From: Arthrobacter echini
GTDB lineage: Bacteria > Actinomycetota > Actinomycetes > Actinomycetales > Micrococcaceae
Direction of reading: 5' to 3'
Assembly (NCBI RefSeq): GCF_008107445.1
Contig: NZ_VSLD01000001.1
Coordinates: 744,001-808,000, forward strand
DNA: 64,000 nt
Of the stretch, positions 45,769 to 54,150 are shown piece by piece. Numbering within the stretch: position 1 is the first letter of the stretch; every line of letters begins with the position of its first letter. The notes under the pieces are model-generated. The model worked only from the letters and a program-made list of their open reading frames with translations, made no database searches and was not told the DNA's origin. Made by a program: the position numbers and the translations under genes.

Positions 45769-47434
45769 CGTCATCATCGTCGGAGCAGGGCTCGCCGGCC
45801 TCGTCGCCGCCAACGAGCTGATCCGGGCGGGCAGGACGGTCCTCGTCGTGGAGCAGGAGAACGCCCGCAATCTCGGAGGCCAGGCATTCTGGTCCTTCGG
45901 GGGTCTCTTCCTGGTCGACACCCCGATGCAGCGCCGGCTCGGCGTGAAGGACTCGTTCGACCTCGCCTGGCAGGACTGGCAGGGCTCGGCGGGCTGGGAC
46001 CGCCTCGAGGGCGAGCTTCCCGAGGACGAGTGGGCGCAGCGGTGGGGACGCGCGTACGTCGAGTTCGCGGCCGGCGACAAACGCCCCTGGCTCGAGGAGC
46101 AGGGCGTGAAGTTCACGCCGCTGGTGGGCTGGGCCGAGCGGGGCAGCGGTTCGGCGGCGGGACACGGCAACTCCGTGCCCAGGTTCCATGTCCCGTGGGG
46201 CACCGGGACCGGGATCTCCGAGCCGTTCGCCGACAGGGCCCGCGCGGCCGCGGAGGAGGGCTCACTGGGCTTTTGTTTCCGTCACCGCGTGGACGGCCTC
46301 GTCCTGGACGGCTCCACGGTCACCGGGGTCCACGGGACGGTCCTGGCTCCGGACGACGCCGCCCGGGGCGTCAGCTCGACCCGCGACGCCGTCGGTGCGT
46401 TCGAGCTGCGGGCCCAGGCCGTGGTGATCGCCAGCGGAGGGATCGGCGGGGACCACGAGCAGATCCGCAAGTGGTGGCCCCCACATCTGGGCACGCCGCC
46501 GTCGACCATGATCACCGGGGTGCCGCAGCACGTGGACGGACGCATGCTCGACATCGTCGCCGACGCCGGTGTCCGCCTGGTCAATCGGGATCGCATGTGG
46601 CACTACACCGAGGGCGTGCGGAACTGGGACCCTGTCTGGCCGCAGCACGGCATCCGGATCCTGCCGGGTCCGTCGTCGATGTGGTTCGACGCCCTGGGGC
46701 GGAGGCTACCCGCGCCCGGCCTGCCCGGGCACGACACGATCGGGACCCTGAAGCTCCTCCGCACCACCCCGGACCTGGTCGAGTACGACCACTCCTGGTT
46801 CATCCTGACGCAGAGGATGATCGAGAAGGAGTTCGCGCTCTCGGGCTCGGAGCAGAATCCCGATCTCACGGGCCGGGACCTGAGGCTGCTGCTGCGCAGC
46901 AGGCTGGGTCGCGGTGCGCCACCACCCGTCGAGGCGTTCAAGGATCGAGGCGAGGACTTCGTGGTCGCGAGCACCCTTCGCGGACTCGTGGCGGGCATGA
47001 ACCGGCTCACCGACACGGCGCTGCTCGACCACGGCGTGATCGAGCGTCAGATCGTCCAGCGTGATGCCGAGCTGGACAACCCCTATTCCAAGGACGTCCA
47101 GGTCATGAGCATCCACAATTCGCGGAGGTTCCTCGGCGATCGGCTCACGAGGACGGCGAAGCCCCACAGGATCCTCGATCCGGCGGCGGGGCCGCTGATC
47201 GCGGTGAAGCTGCACATCATCACCCGGAAGAGCCTGGGCGGCATCCAGACCGATCTGACCGGCAGGGCCTTCGATACGGCGGGAACGCCGATCCAGGGCC
47301 TGTACGCGGCGGGCGAGGCCGCGGGGTTCGGGGGCGGAGGCGCCCACGGGTACAACGCCCTCGAGGGCACCTTCCTGGGCGGGTGCATCTTCTCCGGACG
47401 GACCGTGGGCCGCTCCCTGGCCGCGCTGCTGTAG
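45758..47434 (+). CDS. FAD-binding dehydrogenase (KstD-like flavoprotein)
   Basis: 558 residues from a GTG inside the end of the preceding gene. N-terminal FAD motif DVIIVGAGLAGLVAANEL, and the C-terminal FAD contact GLYAAGEAAGFGGGGAHGYNALEG. The overall plan is that of the ketosteroid delta-1-dehydrogenase/fumarate reductase flavoprotein group; the true substrate is unknown and no steroid genes are nearby. Ends 10 bases from the gntP stop on the other strand. Confidence 0.88.
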   Translation: MDADVIIVGAGLAGLVAANELIRAGRTVLVVEQENARNLGGQAFWSFGGLFLVDTPMQRRLGVKDSFDLAWQDWQGSAGWDRLEGELPEDEWAQRWGRAYVEFAAGDKRPWLEEQGVKFTPLVGWAERGSGSAAGHGNSVPRFHVPWGTGTGISEPFADRARAAAEEGSLGFCFRHRVDGLVLDGSTVTGVHGTVLAPDDAARGVSSTRDAVGAFELRAQAVVIASGGIGGDHEQIRKWWPPHLGTPPSTMITGVPQHVDGRMLDIVADAGVRLVNRDRMWHYTEGVRNWDPVWPQHGIRILPGPSSMWFDALGRRLPAPGLPGHDTIGTLKLLRTTPDLVEYDHSWFILTQRMIEKEFALSGSEQNPDLTGRDLRLLLRSRLGRGAPPPVEAFKDRGEDFVVASTLRGLVAGMNRLTDTALLDHGVIERQIVQRDAELDNPYSKDVQVMSIHNSRRFLGDRLTRTAKPHRILDPAAGPLIAVKLHIITRKSLGGIQTDLTGRAFDTAGTPIQGLYAAGEAAGFGGGGAHGYNALEGTFLGGCIFSGRTVGRSLAALL

Positions 47435-47443
47435 CCGCGGCCG

Positions 47444-48844
47444 TCAGCCCGCCGAGGCGAGGGCGAAGACCGCCGCCGCGATGGCGAAGCCCATGACGCC
47501 GATCGTCGTCTCCATGACGGTCCACGTCTTCAGCGTGGTCTTGACGTCCATGCCGAAGAACCGCCCCACGAGCCAGAAGCCGGAGTCGTTCACGTGGCTG
47601 GCCACCACCGAGCCGCCGGCGACGGCGACCACGAGGGCCGCGAGCTGGAACGCGTTGTAGTCGCCCGCGAGGATGGCGGGGGAGATGAGGCCGGCCGCGG
47701 TGGTCAGTGCCACGGTCGCCGAGCCCTGGGCGATGCGCAGGATCGCGGCGATGAGGAAGCCCGCGAGGATCAGTGGGATGCCGAGGTCGCCGAGGACATC
47801 CGCGAGGGCGTCACCGATTCCGCTGGTGCGCAGCACGCCGCCGAACATGCCGCCCGCCCCGGTGATGAGGACCACGGAGGCGATCGGCCCGAGGGCGGAT
47901 TCCAGGGTGCTCTCGAGGACGGTCTTGTCCATTCCGCGTCGGCGGCCGAGGACATAGGCGGCCACGAGCAGGGAGATCAGCAGGGCCACGGGTGTCTCAC
48001 CGAGGGTCCTGAGTACCTGGAACCAGGTCTGGTCGGCGAGACCCTCGTCGGCCGAGCCCGATCGTGCCACGGTGTTCAGCCCCGTGTTGAGGAAGATCAG
48101 CACGAGGGGGAGCAGGAGGATGGCCACCACGGTGCCGAATTTCGGAGGATTGGCCTCCGCATGCTCGTCCGCCGTCCCGAGGAGTGCCGGGACGGGCAGG
48201 ACGTACTTCTTGCCGACCCAGAGGCCGTACAGGTAGGAGGTCACGTACCAGGTGGGGATGGCGGCGACGAGGCCGACCATGATGACGATCCCCACGTTCG
48301 CCCCGAAGAACTCGGAGGCGGCGACCGGTCCCGGATGCGGGGGGACGAAGATGTGCATGACCGAGAAGGCCCCCGCGGCCGGCAGACCGTACCGCAGCAC
48401 GCCACCACCGAGGCGACGGGCGATCGAGAAGACGATCGGCAGCATCACCACGAGTCCGGCGTCGAAGAAGATGGGGAACCCGAAGACCAGCGAGGCGACT
48501 CCCAGGGCCAGGGGTGCCCTCCGCTCACCGAAGACCCTGATGAGGTAGTCGGCGAGGACCTTGGCGCCGCCACTGGTCTCGACGAGCCGGCCGAGCATGG
48601 CGCCGAGCCCCACGAGGAGTGCCACGGCGCCCAGCGTGGAACCGAAGCTCCCCACCAGGACGGTCACGATCTGCGACGTCGGGATACCCGTGGCGAAGGC
48701 CGTCGCGAGGCTGATGAGGATCAGGGCCACGAACGCGTGGAGGCGGAGCGTGATGATCAGGAACAGCAGGACGAGGATCGCCGCTGCGGCGATCAGCAGG
48801 AGCGGACCGGCGGTCAGGGTCTGGGTCCATCCTTCGACGGTCAT
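47444..48844 (-). CDS. gntP: Gluconate permease (GntP family)
   Basis: 466 residues from the ATG at 48844, which overlaps the gntK stop by 4 bases. About 12-14 hydrophobic helices, including LVFGFPIFFDAGLVVMLPIV and FVPPHPGPVAASEF, characteristic of GntP proton symporters. Second gene of gntK-gntP; together they import and phosphorylate gluconate for the pentose phosphate pathway, where gnd acts next. No GntR-type gluconate repressor is adjacent. Confidence 0.93.
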   Translation of the reverse strand: MTVEGWTQTLTAGPLLLIAAAAILVLLFLIITLRLHAFVALILISLATAFATGIPTSQIVTVLVGSFGSTLGAVALLVGLGAMLGRLVETSGGAKVLADYLIRVFGERRAPLALGVASLVFGFPIFFDAGLVVMLPIVFSIARRLGGGVLRYGLPAAGAFSVMHIFVPPHPGPVAASEFFGANVGIVIMVGLVAAIPTWYVTSYLYGLWVGKKYVLPVPALLGTADEHAEANPPKFGTVVAILLLPLVLIFLNTGLNTVARSGSADEGLADQTWFQVLRTLGETPVALLISLLVAAYVLGRRRGMDKTVLESTLESALGPIASVVLITGAGGMFGGVLRTSGIGDALADVLGDLGIPLILAGFLIAAILRIAQGSATVALTTAAGLISPAILAGDYNAFQLAALVVAVAGGSVVASHVNDSGFWLVGRFFGMDVKTTLKTWTVMETTIGVMGFAIAAAVFALASAG

Positions 48845-49383
48845 GGCGTCTCCTCCTGCAGGGGGTCGGAGTGCTCGAGGCCGAGCTGGTCGATCACGCC
48901 GGCGGTCACCTCGTCGGGAGTCCCGGTGTTCATGATCCTGATGCCCTGCTCGTCGGACTCCAGCGGTTCGAGCGTGCTGAGCTGGGACGGCAGGAGCGAC
49001 TGCGGCATGAAGTGGCCGCTGCGGGTCTTCATGCGGTCGAGGATGAGATCCGTGTCGCCGAGCAGGTGCACGAACCGGACCTCGCCCGCCGCCTGCGCGA
49101 GGACGTCGCGGTAGGCGCGCCGCAGGGCCGAACACGTGATGACGGTACTGGTACCGGCCTCCGCCTGCTCGGTGAGCCAGGCGCGGATCGACTCCAGCCA
49201 GGGCCAGCGGTCCTCGTCGGTCAGTGGTGTCCCGGACGTCATCTTCTCGATGTTCTCCGCGGAGTGGAACTCGTCCGCCTCGGCGAACGTCCACCCGAGT
49301 GTCTCCGCCAGGTGGGTGGCGATGGTGGTCTTGCCGGAACCCGAGATTCCCATGACCACCACGTGGCGCGGTTGTGCATCCAT
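48841..49383 (-). CDS. gntK: Gluconokinase
   Basis: ATP-dependent phosphorylation of gluconate to 6-phosphogluconate. 180 residues with Walker A GISGSGKTT near residue 13, the substrate-binding EADEFHSAENIEKM and the conserved CSALRRAYRD. The C-terminal 15 residues are unconserved. First gene of gntK-gntP. Confidence 0.94.
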   Translation of the reverse strand: MDAQPRHVVVMGISGSGKTTIATHLAETLGWTFAEADEFHSAENIEKMTSGTPLTDEDRWPWLESIRAWLTEQAEAGTSTVITCSALRRAYRDVLAQAAGEVRFVHLLGDTDLILDRMKTRSGHFMPQSLLPSQLSTLEPLESDEQGIRIMNTGTPDEVTAGVIDQLGLEHSDPLQEETP

Positions 49384-49480
49384 TCTGACTCCCTTACCCC
49401 ACAGCGAGGATCACGATGTCGGGTAAACCTAGCATCATCGGCGCGCGATGCGGACCCGGGGTGAAGGCAGCGAGAAAGGG

Positions 49481-49512
49481 GGAGGGGAGGTGCCCACGGG
49501 CACCTCCCCTCC
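49481..49512 (-). terminator. Terminator of dps
   Basis: GGAGGGGAGGTGCC and GGCACCTCCCCTCC form a 14-base-pair stem with a CACG loop, 40 bases beyond the dps stop on the minus strand and also downstream of nothing on the plus strand. Confidence 0.8.
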
Positions 49513-49552
49513 TTACGTGACTGTCACGCGTCAGTGCAGATGATGCAGTGGC

Positions 49553-50047
49553 TCAGACGGTGGCCTCTTCGGTGCCGACCGGCGTGACGACCTCTGCGGT
49601 CGGTTCCATGTTCTCGGCGTCGACCATCCAGGCGTACTGCTCGAGCTTCCCGATGAAGCCGTGGAGCAGGTCGGCCGTGGTGGGATCCTCCTCGTCGATC
49701 TGGTCGTGGACGTCGCGCATGGTCTTCACCGCTGCGTTCAGCATCCTGACCACGAGACCCACGGTGTCCTTGGTGGAGACGAGACCGGCCGGGAAGGGTT
49801 CGATCTTGGTGCCCTCGGCCACGGCGATGCTGCGGCCGTCCGGTACGGCGTGCAGCGCACGCATGCGCTCCGCCATGTCGTCGGCGAAGGTGCGGGCGTC
49901 GTCGATGATCTCGTCGAGCTGCAGGTGGAGATCGCGGAAGTTCTTGCCGACCACGTTCCAGTGCGCCTGCTTGCCCTGCAGGTGCAGTTCGACCAGGTCC
50001 ACGAGGACCGCCTGCATGTTGTCGGTGAGGGTGCTTGAAGCCTTCAT
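49553..50047 (-). CDS. dps: DNA-protection ferritin-like protein Dps
   Basis: Dodecameric ferritin-like protein that oxidises Fe2+ and shields DNA during oxidative or starvation stress. 164 residues. The inter-subunit ferroxidase site is visible: His29 in KQAHWNVVG, His41, and DDMAER with Asp56/57 and Glu60. The C-terminal 25 residues are acidic and polar. Single-gene unit. Confidence 0.94.
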   Translation of the reverse strand: MKASSTLTDNMQAVLVDLVELHLQGKQAHWNVVGKNFRDLHLQLDEIIDDARTFADDMAERMRALHAVPDGRSIAVAEGTKIEPFPAGLVSTKDTVGLVVRMLNAAVKTMRDVHDQIDEEDPTTADLLHGFIGKLEQYAWMVDAENMEPTAEVVTPVGTEEATV

Positions 50048-50253
50048 GAATCCTCCAGTGCTAGAGAAATGACCTCCTCCGGCGGCGTGGTGTTCACGCC
50101 GGGAAACGCCGGGGGACCGTTTTCAGCGTAGTCCCGGGTGTTGGCCAAATCCAACCGGAATCAATACGCTAAGGGGACTTACGGTCCAGTCGTGCCGAAA
50201 CCCCGCACGAGGGGTATGGGCGGCGCCGGAGTCTTGAAAAAGGAGGAACCCTC

Positions 50254-50802
50254 GTGGCTTCAGTGCAGGAATCCATCGACGTGGCAGTACCGGTCACCAC
50301 GGCCTACAACCAGTGGACCCAGTTCGAGAGTTTCCCCCGGTTCATGGGGGGTGTCGACTCCATCACGCAGTCCTCCGAGACCATGACGCACTGGGTGACG
50401 AGCATCGGTGGGGTGAAGCGCGAGTTCGACGCGGAGATCACCGAGCAGCATCCCGACCAGCGGATCGCCTGGAAGAGCACCGACGGGGAATCGCACGCCG
50501 GCGTGGTGACGTTCCACCGGCTCGACGAGAGCAGCACGCGGCTCATGGTGCAGATCGACTGGCACCCGGAGACGTTCACCGAGAAGGTCGGTGCCGTGGT
50601 GAATGCGGACGCGATCCAGGTCAAGGGCGACCTCAAGCGGTTCAAGTCCTTCATCGAGAAGAGTGGTGGAGAGACCGGCGCCTGGCGCGGGGAGGTCGAC
50701 GCGCCCCCCACGGGGGAGACGGGGGATGCGGTGCCGGCGAACGATGCGGTGCCGGACACCTCGACGAACGACCCGGACTCGGGTGGACCGCGCGCCGACT
50801 GA
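50254..50802 (+). CDS. SRPBCC (START-like) family protein
   Basis: 182 residues from a GTG with AAAAAGGAGG upstream. Residues 1-140 form a polyketide-cyclase/START-like fold (ESIDVAVPVTTAYNQWTQFESFPRFM, then a beta-rich stretch and KRFKSFIEK helix). The last 40 residues are acidic and disordered. Such proteins bind hydrophobic ligands; its ligand is unknown. Many Actinobacteria carry it as a general-stress gene. Confidence 0.87.
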   Translation: MASVQESIDVAVPVTTAYNQWTQFESFPRFMGGVDSITQSSETMTHWVTSIGGVKREFDAEITEQHPDQRIAWKSTDGESHAGVVTFHRLDESSTRLMVQIDWHPETFTEKVGAVVNADAIQVKGDLKRFKSFIEKSGGETGAWRGEVDAPPTGETGDAVPANDAVPDTSTNDPDSGGPRAD

Positions 50803-50808
50803 CGCGCA

Positions 50809-50859
50809 GACGAAGGACAGGAGGCGGATCCCCGTGGGGTCCGCCTCCTGTCCTTCGTC
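50809..50859. terminator. Bidirectional terminator between SRPBCC gene and pstS
   Basis: A 20-base-pair perfect stem (50809-50828 with 50840-50859) topped by a further CCCC-GTG-GGGG pairing; it overlaps neither stop codon and lies between convergent genes. Confidence 0.9.
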
Positions 50860-50867
50860 CTCCCGGC

Positions 50868-51989
50868 CTACGGGATGTCGCCGACCTCGATCGTCGCGAT
50901 GGCGTCGGTCGCCTGGCGGGACAGCTCCGCGGAGATGGGGGAGCTCTTCGCCGCCTCCGCCGCTTCGGCCTGACCCTCCGCGCTGACCGCGTAGGTCCCG
51001 AAGGTGCGGACGACGTCGGCGGTCGACTCGTTCTCGTAGCGTGCGCAGTAGACGTGGTAGGACACCAGGACCAGCGGATAGACGCCGGGTTCGCGCGTGG
51101 ACCGGTCGAGGTCCAGCGCTATGTCGTAGTCCGCCCGGCCCGGGACGCGGCCCGCGAGATCGACGGCGGCTGCGGCGGCGTCGGCGCTGACCGGCACGTA
51201 CGCGTCCCCGACCCGCAGGGCGGCCCGCCCGAGGGGATCCCCGACGGCCGAGTCGTCGGCATAGGTGATGGCCCCCTCCGTACCGGCCACCGTGCTGACC
51301 ACCCCCGCATTGCCCTTGGCGTTCTCGTTGTCGAGACCGGAGGGCCAGGTCCCATCGGCCTCCTCGGTCCAGATCTCGGGCACCACGGCGTGCAGGTAGT
51401 CGGTGAAGTTCTCGGTGGTCCCGGAGTCGTCGGAGCGGCTCACCGCGGAGATCGCCAGATCGGGGAGGTCCACCTCGTTCTGCGCCGCGATCGCCGGATC
51501 GTCCCACCGCGTGATCTCCCCGCGGAAGATCTGCGCGATCGTGCCAGCATCGAGGTTCAGCTCCGTGATGCCGGGGAGGTTGAAGGCAACGCTGATGGGG
51601 GAGACGTAGGCAGGGATGTTGAAGGCCCCGCCGGGACCGCAGGCCTCCCGCGACTCCACGAGTTCCTCGTCGCTGAGATAGGCGTCGGATCCGGCGAAGG
51701 AGACCGCGCCGGCGAGCAGCGCGCCCCGGCCCGCCCCCGAGCCGTCGGGTGAGTACTGGACCTGCGCGCGCGGGTACAGCGTACTGAAGCCGGCCCGCCA
51801 CGCGTCCATGGCCGGTCCCTGCGCCGAGGACCCAGCACCGGTGATCGCGCCCTTCAGGCTCGTGTCACCGTTCTCCGCTGCCGCCTCCTGCTCGGCTCCG
51901 AGGGGGTAGTCGGAGCCGCAGGCCGTCAGGGCGAGCGCGGCGGCGAGGGCGAGGGATACGGCGGGGGCTCGGTTTCTCACCGGAGCCAC
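50868..51989 (-). CDS. pstS: PstS-like phosphate-binding lipoprotein
   Basis: Substrate-binding protein of a phosphate ABC importer. 373 residues; a signal peptide ends in the lipobox LTAC with Cys24, so it is a membrane-anchored lipoprotein. ITGAGSSAQGPAMDAW and the phosphate-binding SRSDDSGTTENFTDYL are typical of PstS. pstC, pstA and pstB are not adjacent, so this copy is an orphan or serves a transporter elsewhere. A GTG three codons further in (51980) is an alternative start. Confidence 0.9.
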   Translation of the reverse strand: MAPVRNRAPAVSLALAAALALTACGSDYPLGAEQEAAAENGDTSLKGAITGAGSSAQGPAMDAWRAGFSTLYPRAQVQYSPDGSGAGRGALLAGAVSFAGSDAYLSDEELVESREACGPGGAFNIPAYVSPISVAFNLPGITELNLDAGTIAQIFRGEITRWDDPAIAAQNEVDLPDLAISAVSRSDDSGTTENFTDYLHAVVPEIWTEEADGTWPSGLDNENAKGNAGVVSTVAGTEGAITYADDSAVGDPLGRAALRVGDAYVPVSADAAAAAVDLAGRVPGRADYDIALDLDRSTREPGVYPLVLVSYHVYCARYENESTADVVRTFGTYAVSAEGQAEAAEAAKSSPISAELSRQATDAIATIEVGDIP

Positions 51990-52044
51990 GTTACAGGGGA
52001 GAGGAGCCGACCCCGCGGACGGGCGCCCGGCGCCCGATGAGGCC

Positions 52045-52073
52045 TTGACGGGACAGCACGCACCTCATAGGTT
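52045..52073 (+). promoter_or_regulatory. Promoter of the GntR-ABC operon
   Basis: TTGACG at 52045-52050 and TAGGTT at 52068-52073 with a 17-base spacer. A start near 52080 gives a short leader and supports the ATG at 52105. Confidence 0.6.
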
Positions 52074-52087
52074 AACTAGTGTAGTAA
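52072..52087 (+). promoter_or_regulatory. Candidate GntR (YtrA-type) operator
   Basis: ACTA-GTG-TAGT at 52075-52085 is a perfect inverted repeat, flanked by TTA and AA, lying across the predicted transcription start. Autoregulation by the first gene of the operon is likely. Confidence 0.6.
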
Positions 52088-52104
52088 TGAACCAAGGGAG
52101 TGCG

Positions 52105-52464
52105 ATGTTCACCGGAGACAACCCCATCTATCAGCAGCTCGCTGCCCGGATCGCGGACGACATCGTGGCCGGGACCTACGCCGAGGATGCCGCTGTACCG
52201 TCGTCGAACGACTTCGCGACCTTCCTGCACATGAATCCGGCCACGGCCGGGAAAGCGCTCAATGTGCTCGTCGAGCAGGGCGTGCTCTACAAGAAGCGGG
52301 GCGTGGGCATGTTCGTGGCGCCCGGCGCCCGGAGCCAGCTCCTCAAGCAGCGGAGGGCGGACTTCCCGCAGCAGTTCGTCCACCCGCTCATCAGGGAGGC
52401 CAGGGCCGTCGGTATCGAGCCCCCGGAGCTGGCACAGATGATCAAGGAGGAATACATCCCATGA
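52105..52464 (+). CDS. GntR-family transcriptional regulator (YtrA subfamily)
   Basis: 119 residues from the ATG at 52105, preceded by AAGGGAG; the ATG at 52087 lies on the operator and has no ribosome binding site. It is little more than a winged helix: YQQLAARIADDIVAGTY, PSSNDFATFLHMNPATAGKALNVLVEQG and YKKRGVGMFV. The short C-terminal helix is a YtrA-type dimerisation tail. Overlaps the ABC ATPase gene by 4 bases, so it very likely represses its own transporter. Confidence 0.9.
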   Translation: MFTGDNPIYQQLAARIADDIVAGTYAEDAAVPSSNDFATFLHMNPATAGKALNVLVEQGVLYKKRGVGMFVAPGARSQLLKQRRADFPQQFVHPLIREARAVGIEPPELAQMIKEEYIP

Positions 52465-53366
52465 CACAGGCGATAGAACTACAGTCCGTCACCCGGCGCT
52501 TCCGCAATGACAACGCGTTGGAGGATGTCACCCTGGCCGTGCCGGACGGCGCCATCTGCGGCCTGCTCGGCAGGAACGGTGCGGGCAAGACCACCGTGAT
52601 GTCGCTGATCTCGGGGCAGGACCGCCCGACCACCGGCCGGGTACTCGTGGACGGGGACGATCCGTTCGAGAACGAGGCGGTTCTCTCGAGCATCAGCTTC
52701 GTGCGCGACAACCAGCGGTATCCCGACGACTACTTCCTGCACCACGTCCTGAGCATCGCCCCCGCCTTCGCGCCGCACTGGGACGGCGAACTCGCCGCCG
52801 AACTGGTCGAGGGCTTCCGGCTGCCGCGGAAACCGGCCATCAGGAAGTTCTCCAGGGGCCAGCTCTCCGCCGTCGCCATCGTGCTCGGACTCGCCTCCCG
52901 GGCGCCGGTCACCCTGCTCGACGAACCGTATCTCGGTCTCGACGCGACGGCCCGCGGGCTGTTCCACGATCTCCTGCTCCGCGATCTCGGGCGACACCCA
53001 CGCACGCTCCTGCTCTCCACGCACCTCATCGACGAATCGGACTCCCTCTTCGACCATGTCGTGCTCATGGACCGCGGCCGCGTGGTCCTCCGTGCGGAGG
53101 CCGAGGAGGCGCGCCGTGTCGCGATGTGCGTCAGCGGCGTCGCGGACGCCGTCCAGGCGTTCTGCGCGGACTACCCCGTGCTCCGCAGCCACTCCATCGG
53201 CGGTCTGCGCACGTCCACCGTCACCGGCCGGCTCGACGACGACGCACGGTCGCGTGCGGCGACCCTCGGCGTCCAGCTCAAGGGCGCATCGCTGCAGGAT
53301 CTCGCGGTGGCCTACGGCTCCGGGGACTCCCTGCAGGACTCCAGCAAAGAAGGAATCAGCGCATGA
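52461..53366 (+). CDS. ABC transporter ATP-binding protein
   Basis: 301 residues. Walker A GRNGAGKTT at 37-45, a signature reading FSRGQLSAV in place of LSGGQ, Walker B VTLLDEPYLGLD and the STHLIDE switch histidine. The last 70 residues after the ATPase core are divergent. Overlaps the regulator and permease genes by 4 bases. Together they form a YtrA-type exporter unit, in other bacteria induced by cell-wall antibiotics or used for self-protection. Confidence 0.9.
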   Translation: MTQAIELQSVTRRFRNDNALEDVTLAVPDGAICGLLGRNGAGKTTVMSLISGQDRPTTGRVLVDGDDPFENEAVLSSISFVRDNQRYPDDYFLHHVLSIAPAFAPHWDGELAAELVEGFRLPRKPAIRKFSRGQLSAVAIVLGLASRAPVTLLDEPYLGLDATARGLFHDLLLRDLGRHPRTLLLSTHLIDESDSLFDHVVLMDRGRVVLRAEAEEARRVAMCVSGVADAVQAFCADYPVLRSHSIGGLRTSTVTGRLDDDARSRAATLGVQLKGASLQDLAVAYGSGDSLQDSSKEGISA

Positions 53367-54076
53367 ACGGCATCCAGGCGGCCACCCGGCTGCATCTGAC
53401 CAAGAAGAACATGACGTTCGGCGTTCCCGTGCAGATCGTGGGACTCGTCGCCGTGATATCAGCCCTGATCGCCCTCATCATCTGGCGTGCCGGGGGAACT
53501 CCGGGGTCGGCGGAATGGATCACCGGGGCGCGGAGCAATGGCGGTATGGCCTTCGGGCTGCTGGGATTTCTGGTCTACCTGGGGGTCCAGTCGATCGCCA
53601 CCACGTTCCCCTTCGCCCTGACCCTCGGCTCCACGCGGAAGGCCTTCGTGGGCGGGACCCTGGTCTGGGCCGCCGTCACCTCCGCGTATCTCGCGGTCAT
53701 CTACGCCGTGCTCCTGCTGGTGGAGCTGGCCACCGATCACTGGTTCGCAAGCGTCTACATCTTCGACGTCTACTACCTCGGGACCGGTGACCTGCTGATC
53801 CTGCTGCCCACGGTGTTCCTCGGCAGCCTCAGCGCCCTCACTATCGGAGCCCTGTTCGGGGCGTCCTGGGCACGCTTCGGGAATCGCGGACCGGTCTTCC
53901 TCGGAGCAGGTCTGGCGATCGGCCTCCTCGGCCTGCTCGCCCTGGTCCTGCCGTCGATCACCGGGTCGGTGCTCGACGGCTTCCGGCTGTGGTGGCTGGC
54001 GGTCGCCGCCGTCGTGATCATCGCCGTCAGCGCGGTCATGACCCTTCTCCTGCTGCGCTCAGCGGTGGTCCGGTAG
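53363..54076 (+). CDS. ABC transporter permease protein
   Basis: 237 residues with six hydrophobic helices (about 22-42, 62-82, 98-122, 142-165, 175-195, 205-228). No sequence motif beyond that; its role is inferred from the 4-base overlap with the ATPase gene. Substrate unknown. Confidence 0.82.
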   Translation: MNGIQAATRLHLTKKNMTFGVPVQIVGLVAVISALIALIIWRAGGTPGSAEWITGARSNGGMAFGLLGFLVYLGVQSIATTFPFALTLGSTRKAFVGGTLVWAAVTSAYLAVIYAVLLLVELATDHWFASVYIFDVYYLGTGDLLILLPTVFLGSLSALTIGALFGASWARFGNRGPVFLGAGLAIGLLGLLALVLPSITGSVLDGFRLWWLAVAAVVIIAVSAVMTLLLLRSAVVR

Positions 54077-54150
54077 CGCTCCGGCTCGGCGACACTGCAG
54101 AAATGACTGATCCCGGACCCCGGGACCCGCCATTGCTGCGGAATCGGCAG

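Noticed and set aside
47594..49114. 506-codon plus-strand frame opposite gntP and gntK
   Set aside because: Antisense shadow; low-complexity charged sequence.
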